From the NCBI GenBank assembly GCA_902801885.1, contig CADCJX010000023.1, positions 20,820-61,634 on the forward strand: DNA of 40,815 nucleotides. Reading direction: 5' to 3'. The number at the start of each line of letters is the position of its first letter. Position 1 is the stretch's first letter. The notes below the pieces were generated by a model. The model did no database searches, was not told the DNA's origin, and worked only from the letters and a program-made list of their open reading frames with translations. This DNA comes from an uncultured Bacteroidia bacterium. Its GTDB lineage: Bacteria; Bacteroidota; Bacteroidia; Bacteroidales; UBA932. Both the position numbers and the translations under genes were made by a program. Below are positions 16,060 to 26,672 of the stretch, piece after piece.

Positions 16060-17392
16060 TCTTGTTTCCCTCGATCAGTTCCAGAAGCCTTTCCACGGCT
16101 TCAGTTTCATCCACGTGCCTTAGCACAGGCACTTTCCCTTTGTAAATGGAAACCTTTCCGTTTCCTTCTCCTACGTAACCCCAGTCTGCATCTGCCATTT
16201 CTCCGGGCCCGTTGACTATGCAGCCCATTACGGCTATGACGACATCCTTCAGATGCGAGGTCTTTTCTTTAACCGCGGCCAGAGCTGCCTGTAGATTGTA
16301 CATGGTCCTACCGCATCCAGGGCAGGCTATGTATTCAGGCCTGTAGAATTTCCTGCGCGTTGCCTGGAGGAGTTCATCCACCAGGTAGGCTCCCTTCCCT
16401 GAACCTTCGACAGACACCGGATTCCCGGCGTCGTCAACATATTCCCCAGTCAGGGTGAGACTGTCTAGCTCATGGTCGAGCAGCCTCTTGCCAAAGTCGC
16501 ATGAAACATCGAACAAAAGGGTCTCGAAAGAAGGGGAGTGGTAAGATGCAGTCGCATTTTTCCCTGTTATGGACAATGATGTCATCGAAGAGACGATTTT
16601 TCTGCCATACCTTGCAGCCAGGTATCTGGCAACGGGAAGCTCAGCCTCCGGATCCTCCGTAAGTGATACACGGATCGTGTCGCCAATTCCTTCCGAGAGG
16701 AGGGATGAGATGCCGACGCAAGACTTGATCCTGCCGCTGTCTCCATTGCCGGCTTCCGTGACACCTAGATGGAGAGGGAAGACATGTCCTTCATCTTCCA
16801 TCGCCTTTGCCAGGAGTCTGTAAGCCTCGACCATGACTATGGTATTGCTGGATTTAAGGGAGACGACCACGTTGAAGAAATCCTCTTCCACGCACATCCC
16901 CAACCATTCCATCGCTGCTTTTGCCATGGCTTCCGGGGAGTTTCCGTAAAGGTTGGTGATATATTCTCCCAAGGATCCATGGTTTATGCCCACCCTGATG
17001 GCCGTGCCGTGGTCCTTGCAGACCTTTATTAGCTTTGCGAACTGCCTTCTGGCTTCATCATGGTCCTTATGGAAGTTGCCGGGATTGATCCTGACTTTCT
17101 CCACGATCGGGGCGACAGCAATCGCTGTCTGGGAAGAAAAATGGATGTCAGCCACTATGGGTGTGGAGACACCGAGGGACAGAAGTTTTTCCTTGATCTG
17201 CCGAACGCACTCTACATCATTCATTCCGGGCACAGTAATCCTGATCATCTGCGCTCCTGCATTCCTGAGTCTAACACATTGGGCTACCGTCGCCTCCACG
17301 TCGGAGGTGTGGGTGTTGCACATTGTCTGGACGACTATGGGGTTACCCCCTCCGATGAGTACGTCACCGGCTTTCGCTGTCAGTGTTTGCAT
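16052..17392 (-). CDS. ispG: 4-hydroxy-3-methylbut-2-enyl diphosphate synthase IspG, compact form
   Basis: Iron-sulfur enzyme of the MEP isoprenoid pathway, reducing MEcPP to HMBPP. 446 residues. TIM-barrel part about 1-262 (VQTMCNTHTSD, GINHGSLGEY, HLGVTEAG, GIGDTIRVSLTEDP). The [4Fe-4S] domain carries Cys357 and Cys360 in CPGCGRT, Cys391 in GCIVNGPGE, and Glu398, corresponding to the E. coli cluster ligands. Between them is a linker of about 90 residues, far shorter than the A* domain I know from plant and Bacteroides enzymes (total 600 or more) but longer than in E. coli (372 in all). The start overlaps the preceding gene by 29 bp, so it is the last gene of a six-gene operon. Confidence 0.96.
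   Translation of the reverse strand: MQTLTAKAGDVLIGGGNPIVVQTMCNTHTSDVEATVAQCVRLRNAGAQMIRITVPGMNDVECVRQIKEKLLSLGVSTPIVADIHFSSQTAIAVAPIVEKVRINPGNFHKDHDEARRQFAKLIKVCKDHGTAIRVGINHGSLGEYITNLYGNSPEAMAKAAMEWLGMCVEEDFFNVVVSLKSSNTIVMVEAYRLLAKAMEDEGHVFPLHLGVTEAGNGDSGRIKSCVGISSLLSEGIGDTIRVSLTEDPEAELPVARYLAARYGRKIVSSMTSLSITGKNATASYHSPSFETLLFDVSCDFGKRLLDHELDSLTLTGEYVDDAGNPVSVEGSGKGAYLVDELLQATRRKFYRPEYIACPGCGRTMYNLQAALAAVKEKTSHLKDVVIAVMGCIVNGPGEMADADWGYVGEGNGKVSIYKGKVPVLRHVDETEAVERLLELIEGNKTS
16084..16102 (+). terminator. Weak hairpin after psd, inside ispG
   Basis: GAAGCC (16084-16089) and GGCTTC (16097-16102) form a 6-bp stem with a 7-nt loop 24 nt after the psd stop, followed by AGTTTC. The tail is poor in T, so this is a weak candidate only. 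Confidence 0.25.
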
Positions 17393-18182
17393 CTGTTTTT
17401 GGATGATAGACTTGTTCGTACGCCTCCCGCCTGATCTGTCCCTTTGTCTTTCCGGTTCTCTTGGTGATCTGGAAATACAAGCCTGCAGTGACCATCACAT
17501 CGAATGGATAGGCGAAGCGGTAGAAATCTTTGTTATAGTAGTCCGGGTCATAAATGGTACCCCAGGAATATCTCACGTTTGCATTGACATGGAATTCAAC
17601 CGGATCGAAGACAATGCCGAATCCGAGACCTCCTGTCAAACCGTAGTCGAACCTCCTGTCCCAGTCCATGAAAGCATTCCTGTACTCGTCCAGAACGCGA
17701 TCACCGATCCTTTCGATGCTGAGACGGTAGCCTCCGTAAATACCGAGATCCGCCATAACCTTGAAATGCAGGCCGTCAGAATGGAAATGGGCCATGAAAG
17801 GTACTTCAGCATATTCAATAATGGCCTTCTCCGCACCCTCCAGGGTCGGTGTGATTCCGGTTTCCTTGTTTTCCTTGAACTGGTAACCTTCGTGGCTGTA
17901 TCTCGCTCCGACCTTGAACCCAAAGTTCGGGCTTCCGTCGAAGAGCTTCCCGTATTTCAGGACAAACACTCCGAATGTGTTAGGCGCAAACATGTAGGTC
18001 TGCGTCTTCGAAGGATTGAACTGCATCCTGCTCACGGACGCTCCGTACTCTGCTCCAATGATCGTGTAATCATTGAGCGAAAAGACTCGCTTCAGGGAAT
18101 CCTTGGGATCCTGCGCCCACGTCATGGCCGACGTGAGGAAGGTGATAAGGAGGCCGGCAGCTATTTTCTTAATCGTTTCCAT
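17364..18182 (-). CDS. Outer-membrane beta-barrel protein, PorT-like
   Basis: Predicted small outer-membrane barrel of 272 residues. ATG 18182 gives a clear signal peptide (METIKKIAAGLLITF, ending TWAQ); an in-frame codon 63 bp upstream adds a non-signal tail and was not used. After it come alternating strands rich in Gly, Tyr and Phe (TIIGAEYGASVSRMQFNPS, NFGFKVGARYSHEGYQF, MADLGIYGGYRLS, YGLTGGLGFGIVF, FHVNANVRYSWGTIY, DVMVTAGLYFQ), as in PorT-type and other Bacteroidota barrels. The C-terminal tail is basic and hydrophilic. PorT proper is a type IX secretion component; nothing here proves that role. It overlaps the upstream lipoprotein gene by 14 bp and ispG by 29 bp. Confidence 0.7.
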   Translation of the reverse strand: METIKKIAAGLLITFLTSAMTWAQDPKDSLKRVFSLNDYTIIGAEYGASVSRMQFNPSKTQTYMFAPNTFGVFVLKYGKLFDGSPNFGFKVGARYSHEGYQFKENKETGITPTLEGAEKAIIEYAEVPFMAHFHSDGLHFKVMADLGIYGGYRLSIERIGDRVLDEYRNAFMDWDRRFDYGLTGGLGFGIVFDPVEFHVNANVRYSWGTIYDPDYYNKDFYRFAYPFDVMVTAGLYFQITKRTGKTKGQIRREAYEQVYHPKTDANTDSESR

Positions 18183-19995
18183 CTGAACTATTCTCCTTCT
18201 TGAATCCCATGAATTCCGACATATTGAGTTCCTGCACAATCTCACTCCGCTCGGGAATATCGAAAGAGTCCGAGTCGTTCGTCCTGAGGAACTTTACTTT
18301 TTCAGGTTGCCTGTGTCCCAGCAGGTTGCCGGTGTCCACGATTCCGTTGCGGTTGGCATCTTCCGTTATCCTTATACAGTATTTACCGGCCTTGAGATAA
18401 GGGAACAGCAGGGCACTGTCGGAATCGATTATGAACTGCCTTATGACATTAGCTTTCTTCTCGTCCAGCATCTCGACTATGAACTTCCTGTCCACATCGC
18501 TGACATTCAAGGTAAATGTACTGAGGGTTTCATCATTGGGAAGGGAAACCTTCACCTGGGTACTGTCGTTCCAATGCCCGTTAATGTCCCTGAATGATCT
18601 GTAGGGAACCTTGAATATATATTCGTAGCCTTGCATGACCTGGACATCAGGTTTGATGATGTAACGCCTGATGTTCAGTGAATCTCTCTCAATGGTGAAA
18701 CGCTCTTGCTGCTCGATCTGCTTGGGATTGACCGACTTTAAGCTCAGAGTGTCGAAATCGCCCAGGAAAGGAGGATCTGCGAACTCCATCACTATTCCAT
18801 TCTGCTCGAATGTCTCCGGAGCCGTTTTAAGAGTGATCGGACAAATGGTGTCCTGGCGTTCTACTTTCCTCCTTTGCGCCCTGCCTTTAGGTCTGTTCTC
18901 ATCTACCAGTTTAAAGTCCTCGGTCACTGGATTCAGGACGCCGAGAGTGTCGGTCTTCCAGTAATTGACGAAGAGATGGAGAGTGTCAGGCATAGGTCCG
19001 GAGTCGTTGATCCAGAGAAGAAGGCTGTCCTGCTGGATGTTGAACTCACTGATGATCTTATCTGAAGGGAAACCCTTGAACCAGAGGGAATCGATCCTGA
19101 CTTCAGGCGCCAGGAAAGTGATGTAGGAGCCACGGTCAGACGTTCTCTTCTTGTTCATCACCATCTGTTTGGAAGGCTTCTCGCGGAATACGACAAGGTC
19201 TATCTCTGCTTTCCTGGCAAGGCACGCAGAGGTGTCCTTCATGTCGTACTTCTTGAGTTCGGGAATATCTTCTGAAACGACGTTCACCGGCTTGAAGAGT
19301 GAGTCAAGGAAGGCGATCCGGTCCTCATCAGGATCATAAATGTTGTTGCCGTTGGCATCGACGACTGCATAAGCCCTGTAAAGGGTGTCCTTGATGTTCC
19401 TGATAGAGAAGAATCCCCAGTCATCAGTCTTGACCGCGGCGACTGGCCTGCTGAGCATGACAGCAGAATCTGCGTGGTCCTTGTATAGCATCACAGTCGC
19501 TCCTTTGACCGGCATCAGGTTGTTGCAGTCGTATACGTTTCCAGTAACATACATGGAATCAGCAGTGTCTCCTGTCGAGAACCATGTAGTGTAGCCCGGG
19601 AAGGGATTGCTTTCGTTATTGTCGACGACGGCTCCGGTAAGGTCGATTGTATAGGTCATGTCAGGAAGCAGGTCTTCCTCGAAATAGACGACAAGGCTTT
19701 TCCCCTTGATCTTGTACTTGGGCGCCTTCGCCTGGGGAGGGGACAGATAGATATTCTTCGGATCCTTGACGGTGACATATTCATTGAAAGTGAATACTAC
19801 CTGAGTGCCGCTCTGGGGAACATTGGTGCTTCCTGGTTTGGGACTGACCTTTACGATCACCGGTGGTATCGTGTCCTTGAGTCCTCCTGTCGGGGCCTGG
19901 GTCGTGTTGGCGCAAGAATGCGAAAACATCGTAGACAGTAAGACTATGCTCACCGGCAGCAAGGGAAAGTATCTTGAAAGGAATTTTTTCATCAT
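18169..19995 (-). CDS. Lipoprotein with SbsA-type Ig-like domain
   Basis: Cell-surface or periplasmic lipoprotein of unknown role, 608 residues. Signal sequence LPVSIVLLSTMF followed by HSC, with Cys28 as the probable lipidated residue (weak lipobox SHSC). The mature start CANTTQAPTGGLKDTIPP is typical of a conserved Bacteroidota family. An SbsA-like Ig domain (Big_5) spans about 42-145 (PPVIVKVSPKPGSTNVP, LVVYFEEDLLPDMTYTIDL). A carboxypeptidase-regulatory-like fold follows (about 150-225), containing DANGNNIYDPDED, and near the C-terminus DANRNGIVDTGN; both look like calcium-binding loops. It lies between relA/spoT and the barrel gene in one operon, which may suggest an outer-membrane pair with the barrel. 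Confidence 0.8.
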   Translation of the reverse strand: MMKKFLSRYFPLLPVSIVLLSTMFSHSCANTTQAPTGGLKDTIPPVIVKVSPKPGSTNVPQSGTQVVFTFNEYVTVKDPKNIYLSPPQAKAPKYKIKGKSLVVYFEEDLLPDMTYTIDLTGAVVDNNESNPFPGYTTWFSTGDTADSMYVTGNVYDCNNLMPVKGATVMLYKDHADSAVMLSRPVAAVKTDDWGFFSIRNIKDTLYRAYAVVDANGNNIYDPDEDRIAFLDSLFKPVNVVSEDIPELKKYDMKDTSACLARKAEIDLVVFREKPSKQMVMNKKRTSDRGSYITFLAPEVRIDSLWFKGFPSDKIISEFNIQQDSLLLWINDSGPMPDTLHLFVNYWKTDTLGVLNPVTEDFKLVDENRPKGRAQRRKVERQDTICPITLKTAPETFEQNGIVMEFADPPFLGDFDTLSLKSVNPKQIEQQERFTIERDSLNIRRYIIKPDVQVMQGYEYIFKVPYRSFRDINGHWNDSTQVKVSLPNDETLSTFTLNVSDVDRKFIVEMLDEKKANVIRQFIIDSDSALLFPYLKAGKYCIRITEDANRNGIVDTGNLLGHRQPEKVKFLRTNDSDSFDIPERSEIVQELNMSEFMGFKKENSSDGND

Positions 19996-20023
19996 AATCC
20001 TCTACATCCTTCAAAAATCAGGC

Positions 20024-22258
20024 TTACAGATCCGTCCTGACGACGTTTTGTATGCCGTCGATCGAACTGAGCTTCCGTATCATCCTTTCCAGGGCGCTCT
20101 TGTCGTGGACATTGAGGTCGATGTAGCCCTCAAAGATCCCTTCGTCAGAACTCAGGTAAACCTTTCTCATGTTGACGCCCATCACGAGCGAAATGTATCT
20201 CGAAATCTCATTGAGCAGGCCGACACGGTCGATACCCTTGATGGAGAGCCTGGCGGGAAATCCAGTCCTGTCCGTGTCTGTCTCCCATTTGGGAGTGATA
20301 ACCCAGTCGCCATGCTTTGACGCTATGCTGTCAGCGACGGGGCAAGATTTCTTATGCAGGGTTATCGTCCCGTCAGGAGCCTTTATGCCAATTACAGGGT
20401 CTCCTGGAATAGGCCGGCAGCAGGTCGCTATCACGTAATTGCTTCTTTCCTTAGAAACCGGACTCTGGATATCCCTTCTGCGGTTGAAAAGATTTGAGTA
20501 CCATGGACTCTTTGGAGAGGGGGTGATGGATGAAAGAGAATCTGCCAAGGTTGGATCAGGCTTGATCAGGCCGAGGCCGACCCGGAAATACAATTCCTCG
20601 ATATTTCGTCCGGGAATACCGAAATGCCTTGCCATCAGTTCGGCACTTTCGTTATTCATCCTGTAACCAGCCCCTTCCATTTGTTCGGTGATGGTCTTCC
20701 GTCCTATCTCGGCGATCTCTTTCTTCATCCCCTTGAAATAGTCGATGACCACACTGCGGGCATGCCTTGTTTGGAGGAACTGGAGCCATTCACGTTTGGG
20801 ACGCTCATTCTCCGCCGTGATGATCTCAACCTGGTCTCCGGCTTTGAGCACATGGGACAGCGGAACCAGTCTCATGTTGACCTTTGCAGCAATGGCCTTG
20901 TTGCCGATTTCGGTGTGGATGCTGTAAGCGAAATCCAATGCAGTTGCACCTTTGCTTATGGATTTCTGCTCTCCCTTAGGGGTGAAGACGGTTATGTCCG
21001 AACTGACGAGGTCGTTGTGGATGATATCCAGGAGCTCGAGGGCATTGACATCAGGGCTGACCAGGATATCCTTCACCTTCGCCAGCCATTTGTCCATCTC
21101 GCTGTCGTTCTCGCTGATGTAACCTTCCTTTTTGTATGCCCAGTGCGCTGCGATTCCCTTTTCGGCGATGTCATCCATCCTCTTTGATCGGATCTGGACC
21201 TCGATCCATATTCCCTTGTCGCTCATCAGGGTACAATGGAGAGCTTCATAGCCGTTGCTCTTAGGATGCTTGACCCAATCCCTGACCCTGTCCGGTTTGT
21301 AACGGTAGATTCCGGTGATTATTGAGAAAATGTGATAGCACTGGTCTCTTTCGCTCTCCTTAGTCTCAGCGATAGGTGTGAACACGATCCTGAGGGCATA
21401 GAGGTCGTAGACTTGCTCGAAGGGGATGTTCTTCGTCTGCATCTTGTGCCAGATCGAGTACGGTGTCTTGACCCTTTTCCGGATTTCAAAATTGAACCCG
21501 CTGCTGGTCAGTGCTTCCCGGATTGGGGCGATGAAATCGTCGATCTGCCTGTCCTGACCCTCGATATTCTTGTTGACCAGAGCTGAAATCTCATTGAAGG
21601 CGTCAGGTTCCTTGTACTTGAGCCAGATGTTCTCCATCTCAGACTTGATCTCGTAGAGTCCCAAGCGATGGGCCAGGGGAATGAAGATGAACATCGTTTC
21701 ACTGAGGATCTTATCCCTCTTGTACTCGGGCATGGAATCGATCGTCCTGCAGTTGTGAAGCCTGTCTGCAAGCTTGATCAGGACAACCCGTACATCGTCA
21801 TTGAGGGTAAGGAGGATCCTTTTGAAGTTCTCTGCCTGAAGACTTTCGGAATAGACGTCTTCAAGTCTTTTAGCCCTATCCTCGTTGTCAAGGACTATCT
21901 TGATCTTCGTAAGACCATCGACCAGGCTGGCAATCTTGTCTCCGAACAGGTTCTTGATGTCATCAACAGTGTAGTCAGTGTCTTCGACGACATCATGGAG
22001 GAGTGCGGCTGCTATCGACTTGTATCCCAGTCCGATGTTGCTCACCACTATCTTTGCCACCTCGATAGGATGGATTATATAGGGACCGCCTGATCTCCTG
22101 CGAACGTCCTTGTGCGCTTCGTTGGCGAAGTCGAATGCTTTTTGGACGACATCCATCTCCTCCTGGTTGGCGCAACGCTTCTGCGCGGCTTCCTTGAGCT
22201 GCGCGTAACTCTCATTGATTACCTTGTAGTCCTCTTCTGTGAATTTTGATAAACTCAT
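20024..22258 (-). CDS. Bifunctional (p)ppGpp synthetase/hydrolase, RelA/SpoT family
   Basis: Makes and degrades the alarmone (p)ppGpp. 744 residues, full length. Hydrolase domain about 25-200 with RRRSGGPYIIHPIEVA and His88-Asp89 in LLHDVVEDT. Synthetase domain about 230-375 with KRVKTPYSIWHKM, VYDLYALRIV, NGYEALHCTL and EVQIRSKRMDDIAEKG. The motif that separates bifunctional (RxKD) from synthesis-only (ExDD) enzymes reads RVRD at 324-327, the basic type, so both activities are predicted. TGS domain about 420-482, conserved-cysteine region ATCCRPIPGD (611-620), ACT domain about 665-744. Starts 2 nt after the yihY-like gene. Being probably the long RSH protein of the cell, it would carry the stringent response; rsfS elsewhere in the window acts in the same physiology. 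Confidence 0.96.
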   Translation of the reverse strand: MSLSKFTEEDYKVINESYAQLKEAAQKRCANQEEMDVVQKAFDFANEAHKDVRRRSGGPYIIHPIEVAKIVVSNIGLGYKSIAAALLHDVVEDTDYTVDDIKNLFGDKIASLVDGLTKIKIVLDNEDRAKRLEDVYSESLQAENFKRILLTLNDDVRVVLIKLADRLHNCRTIDSMPEYKRDKILSETMFIFIPLAHRLGLYEIKSEMENIWLKYKEPDAFNEISALVNKNIEGQDRQIDDFIAPIREALTSSGFNFEIRKRVKTPYSIWHKMQTKNIPFEQVYDLYALRIVFTPIAETKESERDQCYHIFSIITGIYRYKPDRVRDWVKHPKSNGYEALHCTLMSDKGIWIEVQIRSKRMDDIAEKGIAAHWAYKKEGYISENDSEMDKWLAKVKDILVSPDVNALELLDIIHNDLVSSDITVFTPKGEQKSISKGATALDFAYSIHTEIGNKAIAAKVNMRLVPLSHVLKAGDQVEIITAENERPKREWLQFLQTRHARSVVIDYFKGMKKEIAEIGRKTITEQMEGAGYRMNNESAELMARHFGIPGRNIEELYFRVGLGLIKPDPTLADSLSSITPSPKSPWYSNLFNRRRDIQSPVSKERSNYVIATCCRPIPGDPVIGIKAPDGTITLHKKSCPVADSIASKHGDWVITPKWETDTDRTGFPARLSIKGIDRVGLLNEISRYISLVMGVNMRKVYLSSDEGIFEGYIDLNVHDKSALERMIRKLSSIDGIQNVVRTDL

Positions 22259-22260
22259 GA

Positions 22261-23247
22261 TTATTCTACTTTGTCACCAACCTGCTGCGCAGCCTGTACC
22301 GCCCTTGCCTTGTCCATCTCATCAACTGTCTGGAACGAGTAGGAGAACTGTGCACCGTATAGAATGATCAGCCACCCGAACCTGAGCCACATCATGAAGA
22401 GAGGCAGGGCTGCTACGGCTCCATAGACGGCATTGATATTTGTCACCAAGACCTGCGTCTCAAGGTAAAGGTACTGGAATATCGTGAAAGCGATTCCTGC
22501 CCACAATGCACCCTTCAATGCAAAACGATAGTTGACATGGGTGGCAGGAATGAACTTGTACATCGCTGAAAGGGTCATGACCGCGACTCCTCCGAATATC
22601 ACCCAACCGAGGAATGACTTGATCTTGTCAGTTACGCCGATGCTGTTAGGGATAAGATCCAGAACATGTGAATAGACCACAGTCCCAGCAAAGAAGATCA
22701 GGACGACGAAGGGTATGAGGATCATGATAATGATGTCGATGCCGTAACTCTTAAGAGCCTTTCTCTTGGGCTTCCTCACGTGCCATACATTGTTGAATAC
22801 CTTTTCAACACGGTTCATCATCCAGATGACAAGCCATACGAATGAGAGAGCCGTGATAACACCGAAAAGCCCGGCCTTAGATGCATTTATTATGTTTGAT
22901 GCCGCCGTCAGGAGGGTATCGATGACGGTCTGGCTTATGTCTGCAGAGTACAGGGCGTCACGCAGTACGTTTTCAAGGCCGAAACCGCTTGTGACAGCGA
23001 AACACACTGCAACAAGGGGAACCGCTGCAAGGGTGCAGAAGTAACTGAGTGCGACTGACTGTAGTCCGATCTTCTCGTCGGCAAAATTCCTAAGCGCGTC
23101 CAGGACAACCTTCAAGTCCCTTATGAACAAGGCCTGGGCCTTGGACAGATCGCTGAGATTAAACTGCCAGATGTCGTGGCCGAGGAATTTCCTCAGCCAG
23201 CGGACATAAGTCTGGATCTTCAAAGAAAACTCGTCGAACTTGCCCAT
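22261..23247 (-). CDS. YihY/BrkB family membrane protein
   Basis: Inner-membrane protein of unknown transport role, 328 residues. It has about six hydrophobic segments (for example ALSYFCTLAAVPLVAVCFAV, LFGVITALSFVWLVIWMM, IIMILIPFVVLIFFAGTVV). Diagnostic features of YihY/BrkB are IGLQSVALSYFCTLAAVPL, KVFNNVWHV, and the late NAVYGAVAALPLFMMWL. The N-terminal 60 residues are hydrophilic and the C-terminus is charged. It is not a nuclease, despite an old name of ribonuclease BN for this family. Sits between ligA (6 nt) and relA/spoT (2 nt), so cotranscribed. Confidence 0.93.
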   Translation of the reverse strand: MGKFDEFSLKIQTYVRWLRKFLGHDIWQFNLSDLSKAQALFIRDLKVVLDALRNFADEKIGLQSVALSYFCTLAAVPLVAVCFAVTSGFGLENVLRDALYSADISQTVIDTLLTAASNIINASKAGLFGVITALSFVWLVIWMMNRVEKVFNNVWHVRKPKRKALKSYGIDIIIMILIPFVVLIFFAGTVVYSHVLDLIPNSIGVTDKIKSFLGWVIFGGVAVMTLSAMYKFIPATHVNYRFALKGALWAGIAFTIFQYLYLETQVLVTNINAVYGAVAALPLFMMWLRFGWLIILYGAQFSYSFQTVDEMDKARAVQAAQQVGDKVE

Positions 23248-23253
23248 CGCCTG

Positions 23254-25386
<2,133 letters not shown>

Positions 25387-25387
25387 T

Positions 25388-25395
25388 TAAATTTG
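25388..25395 (+). promoter_or_regulatory. -7 box (TAAATTTG) of the phosphofructokinase gene
   Basis: TAAATTTG lies 48 bp before the ATG at 25443. TTGAC at 25362-25366 could be the -33 element, though the 23-nt spacing is long. The box makes an in-frame start at 25362 impossible, supporting 25443. Confidence 0.5.
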
Positions 25396-25442
25396 TAGAC
25401 CTCAAACAGCGAACAGACAAAATATTCATAAAACAATCTATC

Positions 25443-26672
25443 ATGAAAGATTCAATAATCATCCTCTGCGGCGGCGGCCCCGCTCCTGGAATGAACACTG
25501 TCGTGTTCTCCGTGGCCAAGACTTTCCTTAACAATGGTTTCAGGGTCATCGGCCTCCATGGCGGCTACTCAGGACTTTTCAATTCCAATCCCAGGATTGA
25601 AGACATCGACTTCTTCAAGGCTGATTCCTATTTCAACAGGGGTGGTTCCTACCTCCAGATGAGCCGTTTCAAGCCCACTGATGATGATTTCAAGAATAAT
25701 TTCAACCTCTCCCTCTTCCAGGACAACAACATCAAGCTCCTGGTGACCGTCGGAGGTGATGACACTGCATCTACAGCCAACAGGATCGCCAAATTCCTCG
25801 AGGCAAAGAACTATCCGATCCGCAACATCCATGTCCCCAAGACTATCGACGATGACCTTCCTCTTCCTGACAACGCTCCTACATTCGGATTCAATTCTGC
25901 CAAGGATGAAGGAGCCCACATCGCCCGCACTGTCTATGAGGATGCCCGTACTTCCGGCAACTGGCTTCTGATCTCCGCGATGGGCCGTTCCGCAGGTCAC
26001 CTGGCTCTCGGAATCGGTGAGGCAACACATTGCCCCATGACCATCATTCCCGAGATGTTCAACAAGACCACCATCTCGGTCGACAAGATCATCAAGCTTA
26101 CCCTTTCAGCCATCCTGAAGAGGAAGCTCCTCGGCATCCCTTATGGAACCGTCGTTGTCGCTGAAGGCGTTTTCCACGACCTTGACGCTGAAGACATCAA
26201 GGCTACAGGAGTCCATATGACCTACGATGAGCACGGACACCCTGAACTTGGCAAGATCAGCAAGGCCGTCCTCTTCAACGACATCCTTGAAAAGGAATTC
26301 AAGAAGGTCGGGATGAAGGTCAAGACACGTCCTGTGGAGATTGGTTACGATGTCCGCTGCCAGGATCCCGTAGCTTACGACCTTTCATATTGCACCGAAC
26401 TTGCAATGGGAGTCTATGAGCTATACACCAAGGGCGAGACTGGTTGCATGGTCTATGTCGATGTCAACGGCAACCCTGCACCTCTGTACCTTAAGGACCT
26501 CCAGAACGAAGAAGGCAAGATTCCTCCGCGTCGCGTGGACATCGAAGGCGGTATTGCCCGCAATTACTACGGACATATCTGCAACTACATCACTCCTGCC
26601 GACTACGAGGCTGCAAAGGCATTCGTACCCAATCCTGAGGAGTATGATTTCAAGAAGATCCTAAACTGGTAA
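25443..26672 (+). CDS. 6-phosphofructokinase, predicted pyrophosphate-dependent
   Basis: Phosphorylates fructose 6-phosphate in glycolysis. 409 residues. Donor-site residues read like a PPi enzyme: GGDDT at 104-108 puts Asp at 107, where ATP-PFKs have Gly (GGDGS/T), and VPKTIDDD at 131-138 puts Lys at 133, where ATP enzymes have Gly (PGTIDND). The catalytic Asp136 and Asp138, the MGRSAGHLAL stretch and GYDVRCQDP are in place. A PPi enzyme is reversible and would save ATP. The gene is divergent from ligA, and its strong terminator (26696-26729) lies inside the convergent amylase gene, which it overlaps by 12 bp. The PPi call is from residues, not from assay. Confidence 0.92.
   Translation: MKDSIIILCGGGPAPGMNTVVFSVAKTFLNNGFRVIGLHGGYSGLFNSNPRIEDIDFFKADSYFNRGGSYLQMSRFKPTDDDFKNNFNLSLFQDNNIKLLVTVGGDDTASTANRIAKFLEAKNYPIRNIHVPKTIDDDLPLPDNAPTFGFNSAKDEGAHIARTVYEDARTSGNWLLISAMGRSAGHLALGIGEATHCPMTIIPEMFNKTTISVDKIIKLTLSAILKRKLLGIPYGTVVVAEGVFHDLDAEDIKATGVHMTYDEHGHPELGKISKAVLFNDILEKEFKKVGMKVKTRPVEIGYDVRCQDPVAYDLSYCTELAMGVYELYTKGETGCMVYVDVNGNPAPLYLKDLQNEEGKIPPRRVDIEGGIARNYYGHICNYITPADYEAAKAFVPNPEEYDFKKILNW

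Noticed and set aside
16953-18203. A 416-codon plus-strand frame opposite ispG and the barrel gene
   Set aside because: Both minus-strand genes have recognisable domains; the plus frame has no coherent motif and spans two genes.
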